Assembly: GCF_964340395.1 (NCBI RefSeq)
Contig: NC_135568.1
Span: forward strand, 18,708,748 to 18,772,747
Source: Glandiceps talaboti
Taxonomy: Eukaryota; Hemichordata; Enteropneusta; Spengelidae
Direction: 5' to 3'
Length of the DNA: 64,000 nt
The notes under the pieces were generated by a model. The model was not told the origin of the DNA. It searched no databases and was given only the letters and a program-made list of their open reading frames with translations. Both the position numbers and the translations under genes were made by a program. Shown here piece after piece: positions 50,640 to 63,838 of the stretch (position 1 is the first letter of the stretch; each line of letters starts with the position of its first letter).

Positions 50640-51790
50640 AGGTGTTTAGATTAAGAATTGTTCACAATGATCCCATTAGTGATATGCAAATTAGTTTGTT
50701 TGTTTTTTCAGAAGATCTTTAATTCTAAAACTACTGAGCAGATTGGGATGAAATTTGGTTGGAACGTTATTCAGGGTGTTTATATTAAGAATTGTTCATG
50801 ATATGATGTTCCAATCAGTGATATGCAAATTGGCTAAAATGTGTCTTTTTGGTGAAAAATCTATAATTCCAAAACTACCAAGCAGATTGGGCTGAAATTT
50901 ACTAAGGATGCATTTGGGGATGTATAGATGAAGCTGTATTCACAATGTGATAATCCCATTAGCGATATGCAAATTAGGTCTTAAAATGTCAATTTTGGTC
51001 AAAAGCTTATATCTTGAAACTGCATGATGAATGAGGGTGATAATTTTATCCTGTGTATGTTAATGAGGGTCCTAGTGGATAGCATACAGTCCCATGGGAG
51101 AATAGTGGTAAAAGACTTAATTCTAAAAATCACTGAGCAGATTAGGCTGAAATTTGCTTGGAACATTCTTCAGCGTATTTATAACAAGAATTCTTCATGA
51201 CATGATGATCCCATCAGTGATATGCAAATTAGGCCTAAAATGTGTCTTTTTGGTCAAAGATCTATAATTCCAAATTTATTGAGCAGATTGGGTTGAAATT
51301 TGATGGGAATAGTCTTAGTTGCATTTAGATTAAGAATTGTTCATAACTTGATCTCATCAGTGATATGCAAATTAGGTCTTAAAGTGTGTCTTTTTGGTCA
51401 AAAATGTTTAATTCTAAAACTACTGAGCAGAATTGGCTGACATTTAATGGTGGGGGGGGGGTGCTTCTGGGGATGTGCAGATGAAGCTTTTTTCACAACA
51501 TGATCCCATTGGCAATATGCAAATTAGATAAAACATCTCAATTGGGTAAAAAAACTTATGCCTTGAACTGCATGGGTTTGAAACTTGGTGGGGGATGTTT
51601 GTGGAGATATTATTCTACAGTTATTGTTGAAAACAGTTTGACATAATTGGCCCTAGCAACCATGACCACACCCTTAGCAACAGTGAAATGACAATGCATG
51701 TTACAAAGATAACAACAGGAATGGGTAGGTAGGTGAATAAAGATTCAAAAACGTATGCAAATATACCTAGCAACAGCTAAATGATGGTTT
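50640..51790 (+). repeat. Composite repeat: about six A modules then B
   Basis: Successive A units of about 130-150 bp carry AGTGATATGCAAATTAG, TGTGTCTTTTTGGTCAAA, TAATTCCAAAACTACTGAGC and AGATTGGGCTGAAATTTG. At 51620 GTTGAAAACAGTTTGACATA leads into B (GGCCCTAGCAACCATGACCA). This is the clearest unexpanded A array. Confidence 0.8.
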
Positions 51791-52300
51791 ATATGGCAAC
51801 ATGGAGTAGAATGGTAAGAGACAGACAAGAATGGAAATTGCTTGAGGGCTTCACGCAACACTGGATCTACATAGCCTCAACCATGGATCTATTATCCCCA
51901 GTGGGGGGTACTTGGGTATACATATATGTGCTGGCCTTTGGGTTGGGGGTTTTTGCCCTTAGGTCTAAAATGGGTACTGTATTTTTAGAGATAAGGAGTC
52001 TAAAATGGGGTCCACTTTACAAAATTTTCAATTTGTTTGATCTAATATGGAGTCCTGGAAGGAACCACATAATCAATTCTCGACTAGTTCGAAATTTCCG
52101 GGAATTTCCCTTGGCATTTCCTTCAGCTAATTTGCTGGTTGATATTTTCATATCAGTTATTATGTATTTTGGTCTACAATGGGGTCTTTTAAAAACATGA
52201 ATGGTCTAAAAATGGGGTCTAGAGTTGACAGCATTGGGTGCATACCCCTACCAGACCTGACCAGTTGTATCCCCTCCCCCTCCCATCCCCAGGCTATTAT
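51791..52300. repeat. Probable interspersed element, GGGTA / AAAATGGGGTC words
   Basis: TCTAAAATGGGT, TCTAAAATGGGGTCC, ACAATGGGGTC and CTAAAAATGGGGTCTAGA recur. Near the ends GGATCTATTATCCCCAGTGG (51884) and CCCCAGGCTATTATCCATGC (52287) hint at inverted termini. The 139-codon ORF here follows these repeats and is not credible as a gene. Confidence 0.4.
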
Positions 52301-53454
52301 CCATGCCTCAACTAACTCTCTGACTATCTTAGACATCAATGTGACGTTCATAATCTTAGCGGTCAATGTCGTGGATGGTAAAGATCACTTCAGGAATGCA
52401 AAATGTTTTGTTATTGTTGTTGTTGTTATTCTTTTGGGGAATCATTGTCGATGAACCAAATTAATTTAATTTTTCTTTCTGGCAGTGTGGGGGTGTACAT
52501 ATACATGCCCAGCCAACGTTTGTTCAACAACTCATTGCACAGCATCTTGTAATTAAGATGAAAATCTTTATATTCAGCAGAAATGTAAGAGACCTTGATG
52601 TAAAGTGTAAAAACTATGTTGACTTGAATTTGTCAGTTTGATCAGAATTGATGTAAGGCTATAAATAAGTGAAGAAACTATGATATTGATAAGACATGTG
52701 AGGAGAGTTGATGTCTTAGTCACCTACTAGTTGTACATAGCTTCATGAAATAACAAAGTATCCTGACAATTTCACACTGGACTATGTCTTCTACAAAGAC
52801 TTGCTGTGCTCATGCTACCCATTCGGTCAAGTTGAATAAAGATATCATGGCAGTCTGTCATATCTGTTTATATTTCGATTTGCAAGTGATGAACATATTC
52901 AGTAATTAATACTATTAGCCTACATTTCATTACATAAAATGACATTTTTCTTCCACTTTTCTAATACAAATATCGCTTTACTTTTGGTGACTCAGATCAA
53001 TTTGGTCATAGTATCTGATTTAATTGTTTCAATATTTGATTCCTGTCCTCTCTCCAACTCCTGTGTAGGTTACAGCTAGTATAGTCTGACAACTTATGTG
53101 GAATATTATAAATTAAAATTGTCCATACAAAACTGAATAAAACACAGAAAAAAAATAGATAAAAGTCTACACAGTGCAAAGATTGGTCAGTGGTATTGCT
53201 CAAAGAAATTTTGTTTTGCAGCTTAATCCTTTCATGTACTTGCATACAAACAAATATCCCTACCAGGGTATAGGATCAAAAAGTTGTGATGAATTGGGTA
53301 ATCTATAGAGGGAGGGAGAAATATTATAATGTTAATTCACATTTTAGCATCTACAATAGAAATACACAGTAAACTGGCAAAATTGAATTTAACATGATAA
53401 AATCAACATTTTGATGGAGGCAAACATACATTATGTAGTTTAGTAACCCAATAA
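52301..53454. other. Intronic DNA, nothing recognised
   Basis: No tandem repeat. A word GACTATGTCTTCTACAAAGACTT (about 52781; shortened here as ATGTCTTCTACAAAGACTT) has a relative at about 62856 (GTGTCTTCTACCAAGACTT), suggesting an old dispersed repeat. Confidence 0.45.
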
Positions 53455-54925
53455 GGGGCCGTGTCATTTTAAAACTGACGCACAAGAAACGTAATTTCTT
53501 CGTTTTAGTTTAAACCCCCCCCTCCCCCCCTCAAAACGAAATGTCTTAATGCGAAATGGGAAAATGAACGACCTGTCCTACATGTATGTTTATATCATAT
53601 ACCATGACATCACTAAACACAACACTCTAATTGCAATTCAACTTGTAAAACATTTTGCTGTCTCTGCAAAACACAGTTTCAACTGGAAATTGTATTTACC
53701 AGTTCTCATGCTTTTTAGCCTTCAAGTTGTATCTGTCGAGTTGTTTATATTCGCACGTTTCGTAATTTATACGAGTTGGTTTTGACTGTGACATCGCACC
53801 ACAATGGTGATGAACACGTTGACGCGGCGGCGGCTTTCACGTGCATGTTTCAACTATCACGTGAAAACATCTATAAATTTGTTTGGAATCACTAAACTAT
53901 TACTGAATAATTATTTCAGGCGATTGAACTTTTCATTTTCACGTTAATAGAAGGATTGAATCAACATCAGTCGAACGATCAACCTGTTACTAGTGCCAAA
54001 ATAAACGTTCGCAATACCACGCTATCTACGATAAGTAAGTTTAGAGGTCACGACAAACACGTGACATCTCATCGGCAATTTCCGGATTTACATTCGTATT
54101 AGTTTCACGTTATACCCCAACCTGGCATAACTTAGAACCTTCGCATAGATGGATTTTGGCAACGTCCTCTCCACATAGTCTATTCAAATCAATTATCGTG
54201 AAGGTCCTTTAAAAGTTGCCACTACGATTGAACGATCGGCTCTTATCACGCACTCACTTCGTTAACTTTCGTTGACAAGATCACATGGCGTTACCTACGT
54301 AGTGGCATGCAGTGTTGTTTATATTTGGGTACGATAAATCTCCTCATGTCTAAACAGCTAACCCGTCTAGAATTTGGAATTAGGTAATCCTATAACGTAA
54401 GGCTATGTCAGATCCGGACGTTTTAAAAACCGAGAGTTGCAGGTACAAGTATTAAATGAGGTAATGTCTATACATACATGGCTTGCTTGGGCTGTACGCT
54501 TATCATCCTAGTCGGAAGAAATTGGTTGACATGTGCGTTCGTCACGTACCATTATTTATAGTTGTGATATTACCCAACAACGGAAAAAAGTCTCTTGAAT
54601 TCAGGAACTTCTGTTTAGGTGTTGGTGAATAATAAAACCATGTTTTCGTAGCATTCAAGAGGTTGTTTTTGTGATTCATTTATTGTACATCACTCCCTGA
54701 CTAGGCAGTGGGTTACTTGGCCATACGGTTATTTTTAGAACAACATGCATCTCTCTTCGTGTATGTCGGCAAAGTTTCTGACTGTCATTTTTCAAGAAAA
54801 ATAGCATTGCCTCGTTTGATTCCATTTTAGTAAGAATGGAAAATCCTTATAGTGATTTTGACGCACGCAAAACGAAATGAACTCTTACCCCCTCGAAGGA
54901 ATTACGTTTGTCGTGCGTCAGCCCC
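53455..54925. mobile_element. PIF/Harbinger-like non-autonomous element, about 1.47 kb
   Basis: It starts GGGGCCGTG and ends CAGCCCC, with TAA on both sides (53452-53454, 54926-54928), the 3-bp target duplication typical of PIF/Harbinger. Subterminal inverted blocks match: GACGCACAAGAAACGTAATT + TCTTCG on the left against CGAAGGAATTACGTTTGTCG + TGCGTC on the right. CpG-rich interior (GACGCGGCGGCGGC at about 53821). No transposase ORF. Confidence 0.7.
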
Positions 54926-54936
54926 TAAGAAAAAAT

Positions 54937-55222
54937 GTCAGAAATTAAGACATGGTAAAGATTCAATGTTTAAAGTTTTTGGCTAATGACTTTTCCATGT
55001 GGTAAATAAGGCTAATGACTTTTCCATGTGGCTAATTGAAATGGGCAACATTAACCAAATGTGGCAAATGTAGCTAATGATTTTTGAAACCTTGTATAAG
55101 TAAGTGACCAATTTTTAGTGAATATATATAGCCTCATTTGCCACATGGAAAAGTCATTAGCCACAAACTTTAAACATTGAAAATATAAAATTGTTTATCT
55201 TTACAATGTCTTAATTTCTGAT
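54937..55222. mobile_element. Fold-back (MITE-like) element
   Basis: The left arm (TGTCAGAAATTAAGACATGG ... CTAATGACTTTTCCATGTGG) is matched in inverse by CCACATGGAAAAGTCATTAG ... ATGTCTTAATTTCTGATA on the right, with a small insertion in the right arm. The left arm's CTAATGACTTTTCCATGTGG is duplicated (54970 and 55013). It sits 11 bp from the PIF-like element. A TA run follows. Confidence 0.7.
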
Positions 55223-55817
55223 ATATATATATATATATATATGTGTGGTTACTTGATGAAAAAAACAACTATTCTAGTTACAGCTAGTGCAGCTTTAACC
55301 CTTTGGGTCATATTGGTGTGTCAGATTTGAACCAGATTCAATTTAGTCCCACATGGCCAACACAAACCATGATGTACAACATGCATTCCAGATCATGTAG
55401 CTTGGAATTACTTACAATGTCTTGCAGTTGACAAGAAGTCTAACATCTCAAGGATAGCATGGTTTATTGTATACTTTTACTTCAACATATCTGACAAGTC
55501 AATCGATCAAGTCATGTTGCTTAAATCTTAATGTCAAAATCCTATTTTGAGTCATCTGAAGTAATTCTGAAGATATTGTACAACTTTACTATTTAACTAG
55601 CATGTCAAAGTGATTCTGAAGATATTGTAGAACTTTGTTATTTATTAAACCAGCATGTACTAATGTACCTAAGTTTTCAAATCTACTGGCAGCTGACTGA
55701 ATAGACATGTGTAGTAGCATGCTCCACCTGGGTATTTCAAGTCCTGGGCACCCAGAATTTACAAATTGTATATATTGTATACTTACTTCAACTTTTGTAT
55801 CTTTTGTATATTTACAG
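55223..55817. other. Intronic DNA with old dispersed repeat
   Basis: TTCTGAAGATATTGTA occurs twice (about 55566 and 55615). GTAGTAGCATGCTCCACCTG + GGTATTT (about 55711) matches TAGTAGCATGGTGCACCCG + GGTATTT at about 62203. Confidence 0.5.
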
Positions 55818-55940
55818 ACGAAACCTGTAGCATTTGCAGTAAGAACGAATGTGGGTTTTGATGGTTCATTAGATGATGACTCCCCTGTACAAGGTGCTGC
55901 TATATCCTTTGATGTCAAAGACTTTTTACATATTAAGGAG
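55818..55940 (+). CDS. CACNB: CACNB exon: SH3 domain, first half
   Basis: Forty-one codons, phase 0 to phase 0, between TATTTACAG and GTGAGT. It encodes [14 protein letters not shown] at the start and [14 protein letters not shown] at the end. These are the first strands of the CaV-beta SH3 domain, including the KPVAFAV-TNV strand and the DFLHIKE strand. The RT-loop segment between them ([11 protein letters not shown]) is acidic as in other family members. The exon length of 123 nt matches what I recall for the vertebrate counterpart. No frameshift or stop. The exon is preceded by a roughly 5.4-kb intron with A/B repeats, a PIF-like element and a fold-back element. Confidence 0.95.
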
Positions 55941-56154
55941 GTGAGTATCTGTGGCAACAATTAGTTTAGGTAGGTGAACATGCTGACAACTACTATATTA
56001 AAAGGTGAATTTCATGATAACTTTCATGTAAATGAGGGGGTGGGGGGTATCCCGACAACCACCACATTGAGGCAATGAGGCGGTATCCCCTATCAACCAT
56101 CACATTGAGGCAATGAAAGTTTCCTAACTGCTCTGAAAGGAACATCTCTATGAT

Positions 56155-56346
56155 GTAATATTTCATTTGTAAATAATGTTTCCAGTTACAATGTGTAACA
56201 TTTCATTTGATATAAGTTACAATATATGTAACATTTCATTTGATATAAGTTACAATATGTAACATTTCATTTGATCTAAGTTACAGTGTGTAACATTTCA
56301 TTTCATCTAAGTTAAAGTGTGTAACATTTCATTTGATGTCTTGCAG
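56155..56346. repeat. Small minisatellite abutting a 3' splice site
   Basis: About five copies of a unit of about 29-31 bp, GTAACATTTCATTTGATATA + AGTTACAAT. The last copy is cut by GTCTTGCAG, the acceptor of the exon at 56347. Confidence 0.85.
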
Positions 56347-56483
56347 AAATACAACAATGATTGGTGGATAGGACGCCTAGTGAAAGAGGGCTGTGATGTT
56401 GGTTTCATTCCAAGCCCTGTCAAGTTAGAAAATATGAAGTTACAACAATCCAGCCAAAGCCGATCTGGAAAATTAGGCACAAC
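56347..56483 (+). CDS. CACNB: CACNB exon: SH3 domain, second half, into HOOK
   Basis: This exon has 137 nt, entered in phase 0 after GATGTCTTGCAG and left in phase 2 at AAC/GTAAGT. The translation begins [16 protein letters not shown], then reads [15 protein letters not shown] and ends [26 protein letters not shown] and GFIPSP are diagnostic of CaV-beta SH3. The final 15 or so residues are polar and open the HOOK linker. The upstream intron ends in a short minisatellite (TAACATTTCATTTGAT units) whose last copy abuts the acceptor. Confidence 0.95.
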
Positions 56484-56589
56484 GTAAGTGTTATACTTAC
56501 CCCAAGAGTAAAATAGATAACTTGTTGGTTCTAGTCTTTCACAGTATTGTTAATTTTTAGCATAACTGAACTAATGAATTTCGGTAGTG

Positions 56590-57130
56590 CTGTATGAGGG
56601 GAGGGGGGGGGGGGATTGTTGTTGCACAACTTAAACTCAAAAACTGCTGAACTGATTGCCTTTATATTTTGTGGGAACAACGGGAACTTGCGGGATTGCA
56701 TTACAGGTGTTTGATTTGGATAAAAAAATGTTGAACTCCAAATGTACTGGGCAGATTGGTCTGAAGTTTGATGGGAATGTTCTTAGGAGTGTTCAGATTT
56801 GAGTATTCTTTATAACATGATGATACCAAGTCTAAAAATGTGTCTTTTTGCTGAAAAATCTCTCAATTCAAAACTACTGAACAGATTGAGCTGAAGTTTA
56901 TTGAAGATTCATCTTCATATTTGTAGATGAAAGTGAACTCACAACATGATGTGAGAAATTGAGATTTTTAGATCTAATTTGTATATTGCCGATGTGTGCA
57001 TTGAAATTAGGTCTAAAATAACTCCAATTGGGTCTGAAAATCACACCATATTCCCAGATGCATCCACAGTAAATTTCAGCCAAATCTGCTCGGTAGTTTT
57101 GGAATTATAGAGTTTTCACCAATCGGTCCA
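56590..57130 (+). repeat. Composite repeat, A modules in both orientations
   Basis: Forward A words (AACTTAAACTCAAAAACTGC, GTGTCTTTTTGCTGAAAAAT, CTACTGAACAGATTGAGCTG) run to about 56950. Then inverse words (CAAATCTGCTCGGTAGTTTT, GAATTATAGAGTTTTCACCA) to about 57120, so a head-to-head inversion is centred at about 56975. Confidence 0.7.
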
Positions 57131-57138
57131 GCAGTTTT

Positions 57139-57860
57139 TAGTCCCCCGTAATGGATGTTATTACAATGGGCTCCATCCGTCTGTCTGTGCGTGTGTGATT
57201 CCTTCCATCCATCATTTCTCAGACATGCAATATGTGACTTCTTTCAAACCTGACACAAATGTGACATCATATGGGACATATGCATGTCAATTGGTTTTTT
57301 AATATATGCATATTTGACCAAATGACGGCCATATTTGTATTTAAAAATTGATATTTATTGCGTAACTCAAAAACTGTAATACACAGAAACTGTCTACTGT
57401 ATGTTATCAGATGCAAGCTATCTTTGGAGAAATTGACCTTTGACCTTGACCATGGTCACACTGTTGAGTTGACATATTGTCAATTTCTTTTAAATCACGT
57501 TCACAAGTAATATTGAAGAAAGGAACTACACCCAAACATTAGTTTTGTTGCTCATATCAGTTTTACTGAATGGCAGCCATATTTGTAGTTAAAAATAATT
57601 ATTTACTGCATAACTCATAATACATAGAGACTCCATTCAAGTGTCTACCCCCATATTATCAGATGTGAGCTATCTTTGAAGACCTTGACCTTTGACCTTG
57701 ACCTATAGTCACCCAGCAGCTAAGATACTTGACTTGGCAACATTAACATTATGGTGCATATATCAACAACAAGCCTGGATTGTAGGTGCAATCTGTAGAT
57801 AATCACATAAACTGTACAGTTGTGCTACAGTGCCATTGGCATGATTTTATATAGACATGT
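57139..57860 (+). repeat. Module D copy with C tail
   Basis: It begins TAGTCCCCCGTAATGG, then CCATCCGTCTGTCTGTGCGT. Two successive blocks contain ACGGCCATATTTGT / ATGGCAGCCATATTTGT, TGCATAACTC and TTTGACCTTGACC. C tail TACAGTTGTGCTACAGTGCC at about 57815. Confidence 0.75.
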
Positions 57861-58832
57861 CAGCATGCTGCATGAATCTTAACCTGAAAAACCTTTTAGT
57901 GTCACCTGTAAATGTTTGTCAATGTTAACTTATTGTTGTTGACGTGTGTGAACTTAATATTCAATATGTGATGTCTGTAGTTTTTGTATAAATATGAATC
58001 TATTTGATATAGATGAACTTTAATCTGTCTACTCTAACTTTCCACCCTTTAACACTTCTTGAAGGCTATCAAACTTGAAAACATTTCTCTGTTAATGGTG
58101 ATAAGGTGGCTCATGTCTACTTCATCAGTTTGAGCAAAACATACCACTGATCTATGACCCAGTGACCTTTACCCTTTGTAAAATGATAGACAGACAGATT
58201 GAAATATGAAATTTGATATGTAAATGATGTCAAAGTGTTATCTGTGTGTCCTGGGATGGTCAAGTTTTGTTCATTCTATTGTTTTCATATTTTCCTTGTT
58301 GATCTCATTCTGCACATAAATGTGATCATATAGTCGGTAAGCTCTGTTCTATTACTTCATTTCCTATCTAATTGTCTAAGCTATATTACTGTATACATTA
58401 TGTGCCTACATTCTCCATTGAAAGCAGCCTATTTCGTTCAAGTTATCATGTAAAATCACCATATAGTGCCTCCTAAACATGTGCATCAGTTCCACTGTGC
58501 TCTGATCCTTCGCATTTAACATGTTCACCTCTATTTAAGTGGAATGGACCAGTAACCCAGTTTAATAAATGGGTTATTCCATATTTTTGCCAGCATGAGG
58601 GGGTGTGAGCAGGTTAAGGATACCAAGAGATTCTTTGGGGTTCTTTTTTTTCTGGTCATGCTAATTCACTTTTGCTTTCTTTCCTTTTTCTTTTCTCTTC
58701 CCATGCTGTCCCCTTAATTGTAATTTCCCATCATTCCATATGTTGTTCCGTCAATCATTGCATTGTGATTGCACCGCCTGGCTCATACTTGTTTTTCAAT
58801 TGGTATGTATTTGTAATTCTGTTCATACGTAG
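57861..58832. other. Intronic DNA, nothing recognised
   Basis: No repeats recognised. Upstream of 58833 the frame stays open to 58672 and is pyrimidine-rich, consistent with an intron 3' end rather than extra exon. Confidence 0.5.
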
Positions 58833-59044
58833 TAGTAAATTACCTCTGTCACCTACTAGAAAGTCCACAACATCGTTATTGTCCAATAAAGCAGCAACCC
58901 TTCCCCTGAGTGGTAAAAGTAGTCATGTGTCTCTCCCTCATCATAGTAAATCTAGCAGTGGATCCAACCTAGGGGATGTTGTCACCATGGCCAATTCAAA
59001 AACATCATCAGCCAACTCAAGAGGATCAACACCACCAACACCAG
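58833..59044 (+). CDS. CACNB: CACNB exon: serine-rich HOOK region
   Basis: A 212-nt exon: one base completes the codon from 56483, then about 70 codons, then one base (phase 1 out) before GTGGGT. The peptide is Ser/Thr/Lys-rich: it starts SKLPLSPTRKSTTSLL, includes SSSGSNLGDVVT, which corresponds to the SSSSLGD-V motif of vertebrate HOOK exons, and ends RGSTPPTPG. The acceptor is a tandem TAGTAG, so use of the second AG would move the start to 58836 and drop one serine. SP/TP sites (LSPTRK, TPPTP) are possible proline-directed phosphorylation sites. The frame is open upstream of the acceptor, but the similarity begins at about this point. Confidence 0.88.
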
Positions 59045-59120
59045 GTGGGTATGACAACAATAATATTTGTACTCTAATTTATGTATATGGTATAGTTATA
59101 TTGTAATTACCAAGTAACAT

Positions 59121-59366
59121 AATTGTTATCTATCCTACTGGACTTGCTGTTGTTTTGAATGGCAACAGTTTCACATCCTGTGCTGGACACTTCTTCTGGC
59201 TGATGGATGATCTGATGACATCATCATCACATGACAATTCAACTTTGTCAGGTGTCACCAACCATCTGTCATCACATGATCAGTCGGCCTGAAGAAGCGT
59301 CCAGCATAGGACGTCAAACTGTTGCCATTCAAAACAACAGCTAGTCCAGTTGGATAGATTATATTA
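59121..59366. mobile_element. Near-palindromic fold-back element
   Basis: The left arm (CTATCCTACTGGACTTGCTG, TTGTTTTGAATGGCAACAGT, GTGCTGGACACTTCTTCTGG) is matched in inverse by the right arm (CCTGAAGAAGCGTCCAGCAT, ACTGTTGCCATTCAAAACAA, CAGCTAGTCCAGTTGGATAG). The arms are about 90 bp each, with a loop of about 60 bp containing GATCTGATGACATCATCATC. It lies about 75 bp after the HOOK exon donor. Confidence 0.8.
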
Positions 59367-59589
59367 TATTATGTCATTATCAACTTCATACCTGGATGAT
59401 TGACGATATTCATAGACATACTATTGACTTGTTCATTTTAGTTCTAACTGGGAAAGTGTTCATGTTATTAGTTCAACTCGTAAAACAAAACTGAAGATTT
59501 AGTTGTTCACCAAAGCCTATGGTGTGCTTTAGCCATTCAACGCTACTGAAAAGAACATTGCTCTGGAAATCGGCACTATTGAATTTGAT

Positions 59590-59625
59590 TGGTTGATTGA
59601 TTGATTGATTGATTGATTGATTTTA
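59590..59625. repeat. GATT microsatellite
   Basis: About eight GATT/TTGA units in a row. Confidence 0.9.
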
Positions 59626-60033
59626 CAACTTGGTTTGCATGTGGTATCATTACAAAGCCCTAATACACCACATTTTGGTTACACGATTTCCAGCCATTTC
59701 ACACATAATGATCAGTGTAGGCACCCCAGCTTTGGCAAAGTTAGTCCGAAAATGAACACAGCAAGTTACTGGGCTATACAGATTTCCTGATAAGGTTGTT
59801 TTAAAAAATTCTTCAAGAACTCTAAGAAATCTAATGACTGAAAAACCAGATCAAATGTATCATTATCCTATGCAGGCATAAGCAAGATATGAACAACCAG
59901 TAACGTATATATTATGTAGTACATAGTGACTGGTGCTGCTCAAAATTGTAGTTCAAAATATTGAATCTGTAATAAGCCACTTTAAAAACATAAACCAACT
60001 CTTTGTCACCAGTGGCTGTATAGGAAACTACTG

Positions 60034-60141
60034 AATTCATAACTGCCAGCCCATAGAAGTGAGAATTCATAACTGCCAGCCCATAGAAGTGAGAATTCAT
60101 AACTGCCAGCCCATAGAAGTGAGAATTCATAACTGCCAGCT
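60034..60141. repeat. 30-bp tandem repeat, about 3.6 copies
   Basis: Unit GAATTCATAACTGCCAGCCC + ATAGAAGTGA, perfect apart from the last partial copy. It is 59 bp upstream of the exon at 60200. Confidence 0.95.
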
Positions 60142-60199
60142 CTAACTCTCTGTTGTTGTTCACAAAAGCTTACTGGTTTGTTGAAACTTTAACTTTCAG

Positions 60200-60312
60200 G
60201 TGTTGATACAGAACAGAATGGAGTGGATGAAGACACAGACTCCCTAGGCAAGTCAAAAGGAAACACCATGTCACCTCAGCCAAAAGAGAAACGAAAACCA
60301 TTCTTTAAGAAG
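60200..60312 (+). CDS. CACNB: CACNB exon: acidic-then-basic HOOK segment
   Basis: A 113-nt exon, entered in phase 1 (G+GT gives Gly) after AACTTTCAG and left in phase 0 before GTGAGC. It begins VDTEQNGVDEDTDSLG, an acidic stretch, and ends with KEKRKPFFKK, a polybasic/aromatic patch immediately before the GK domain. In vertebrates the corresponding variable exon ends with a basic AKQKQK segment, and the basic HOOK segment is implicated in phospholipid interaction; this patch may have that role (inference). A 30-bp repeat (four copies) lies just upstream and a CATA microsatellite starts about 65 bp downstream of the donor. Confidence 0.88.
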
Positions 60313-60378
60313 GTGAGCAGCTACTTGTGGCGACACTATAGATACATACTGTTATACCATTCAAGTAGAGTATACACT

Positions 60379-60645
60379 ATACATACATACATACATACAT
60401 ACATACATACATACATACACACATACACACATACACACATACATACACACATACATACATACATACATACATACACACATACATACATACATACATACAT
60501 ACATACATACATACACACATACACACACACATATACATACATACATACATACATACATACATGCATGCATGCATGCATGCATGCATACATACATACATAC
60601 ATACATACATACATACATACATACATACATACATACATACATACA

Positions 60646-60676
<31 letters not shown>
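60379..60676. repeat. CATA tetranucleotide microsatellite, about 300 bp
   Basis: CATACATA runs interrupted by CACA and by a CATG block (about 60561-60585). It creates Ile-His-Thr-Tyr and Met-Tyr-Val-Cys shadow ORFs. It begins 66 bp after the donor at 60312. Confidence 0.97.
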
Positions 60677-60677
<1 letters not shown>

Positions 60678-60974
60678 GGATTCGCCACAAATTTGATGAA
60701 ATAGAGGGGCATTTACATAATAACTTGCATATCATTAATATATTTGCAGAGCTCAAAATTGAATATAGGGACTACGATGGCTCTGTAATAACTCATACAG
60801 GTACCAAAGTAAATGGGGAAAAAGTCTAAAGAATTGATTTCAGTTTGAATGATCATATCATATCAATTTATCATTGAATGGGTGACACAAACTTGAGGCT
60901 GTTTAACTCACTAGTACCCCAGCAGAATGATATAGACTTTGCCTTTCATGCATACAAATTGAATTAGGTACCCA

Positions 60975-61158
60975 TGTTAAACCATGGATGTCCCCCTATA
61001 TACATCCATGTTAAACCATGGATGTCCCCCTATATATACATCCATGGTTAAACCATAGATGTCCACCTATATACATCCATGGTTAAACCATGGATGTCCC
61101 CCTATATACATCCATGTTAAACCATGGATGTCCCCCTATATACATCCATGGTTAAACC
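60975..61158. repeat. About 34-bp tandem repeat, five copies
   Basis: Unit CCATGTTAAACCATGGATGT + CCCCCTATATACAT, with GG/G and TATATA length variants. Each copy holds the palindrome CCATGG. Confidence 0.92.

Positions 61159-63838
<2,680 letters not shown>

Noticed and set aside
51781-52200. 139-codon ORF
   Set aside because: Overlaps module B and an AAAATGGGGTC repeat; no domain, no splice context, and no similarity recognised.
60223-60829. IHTY / MYVC peptide ORFs
   Set aside because: CATA microsatellite read-through from a real exon that ends at 60312.
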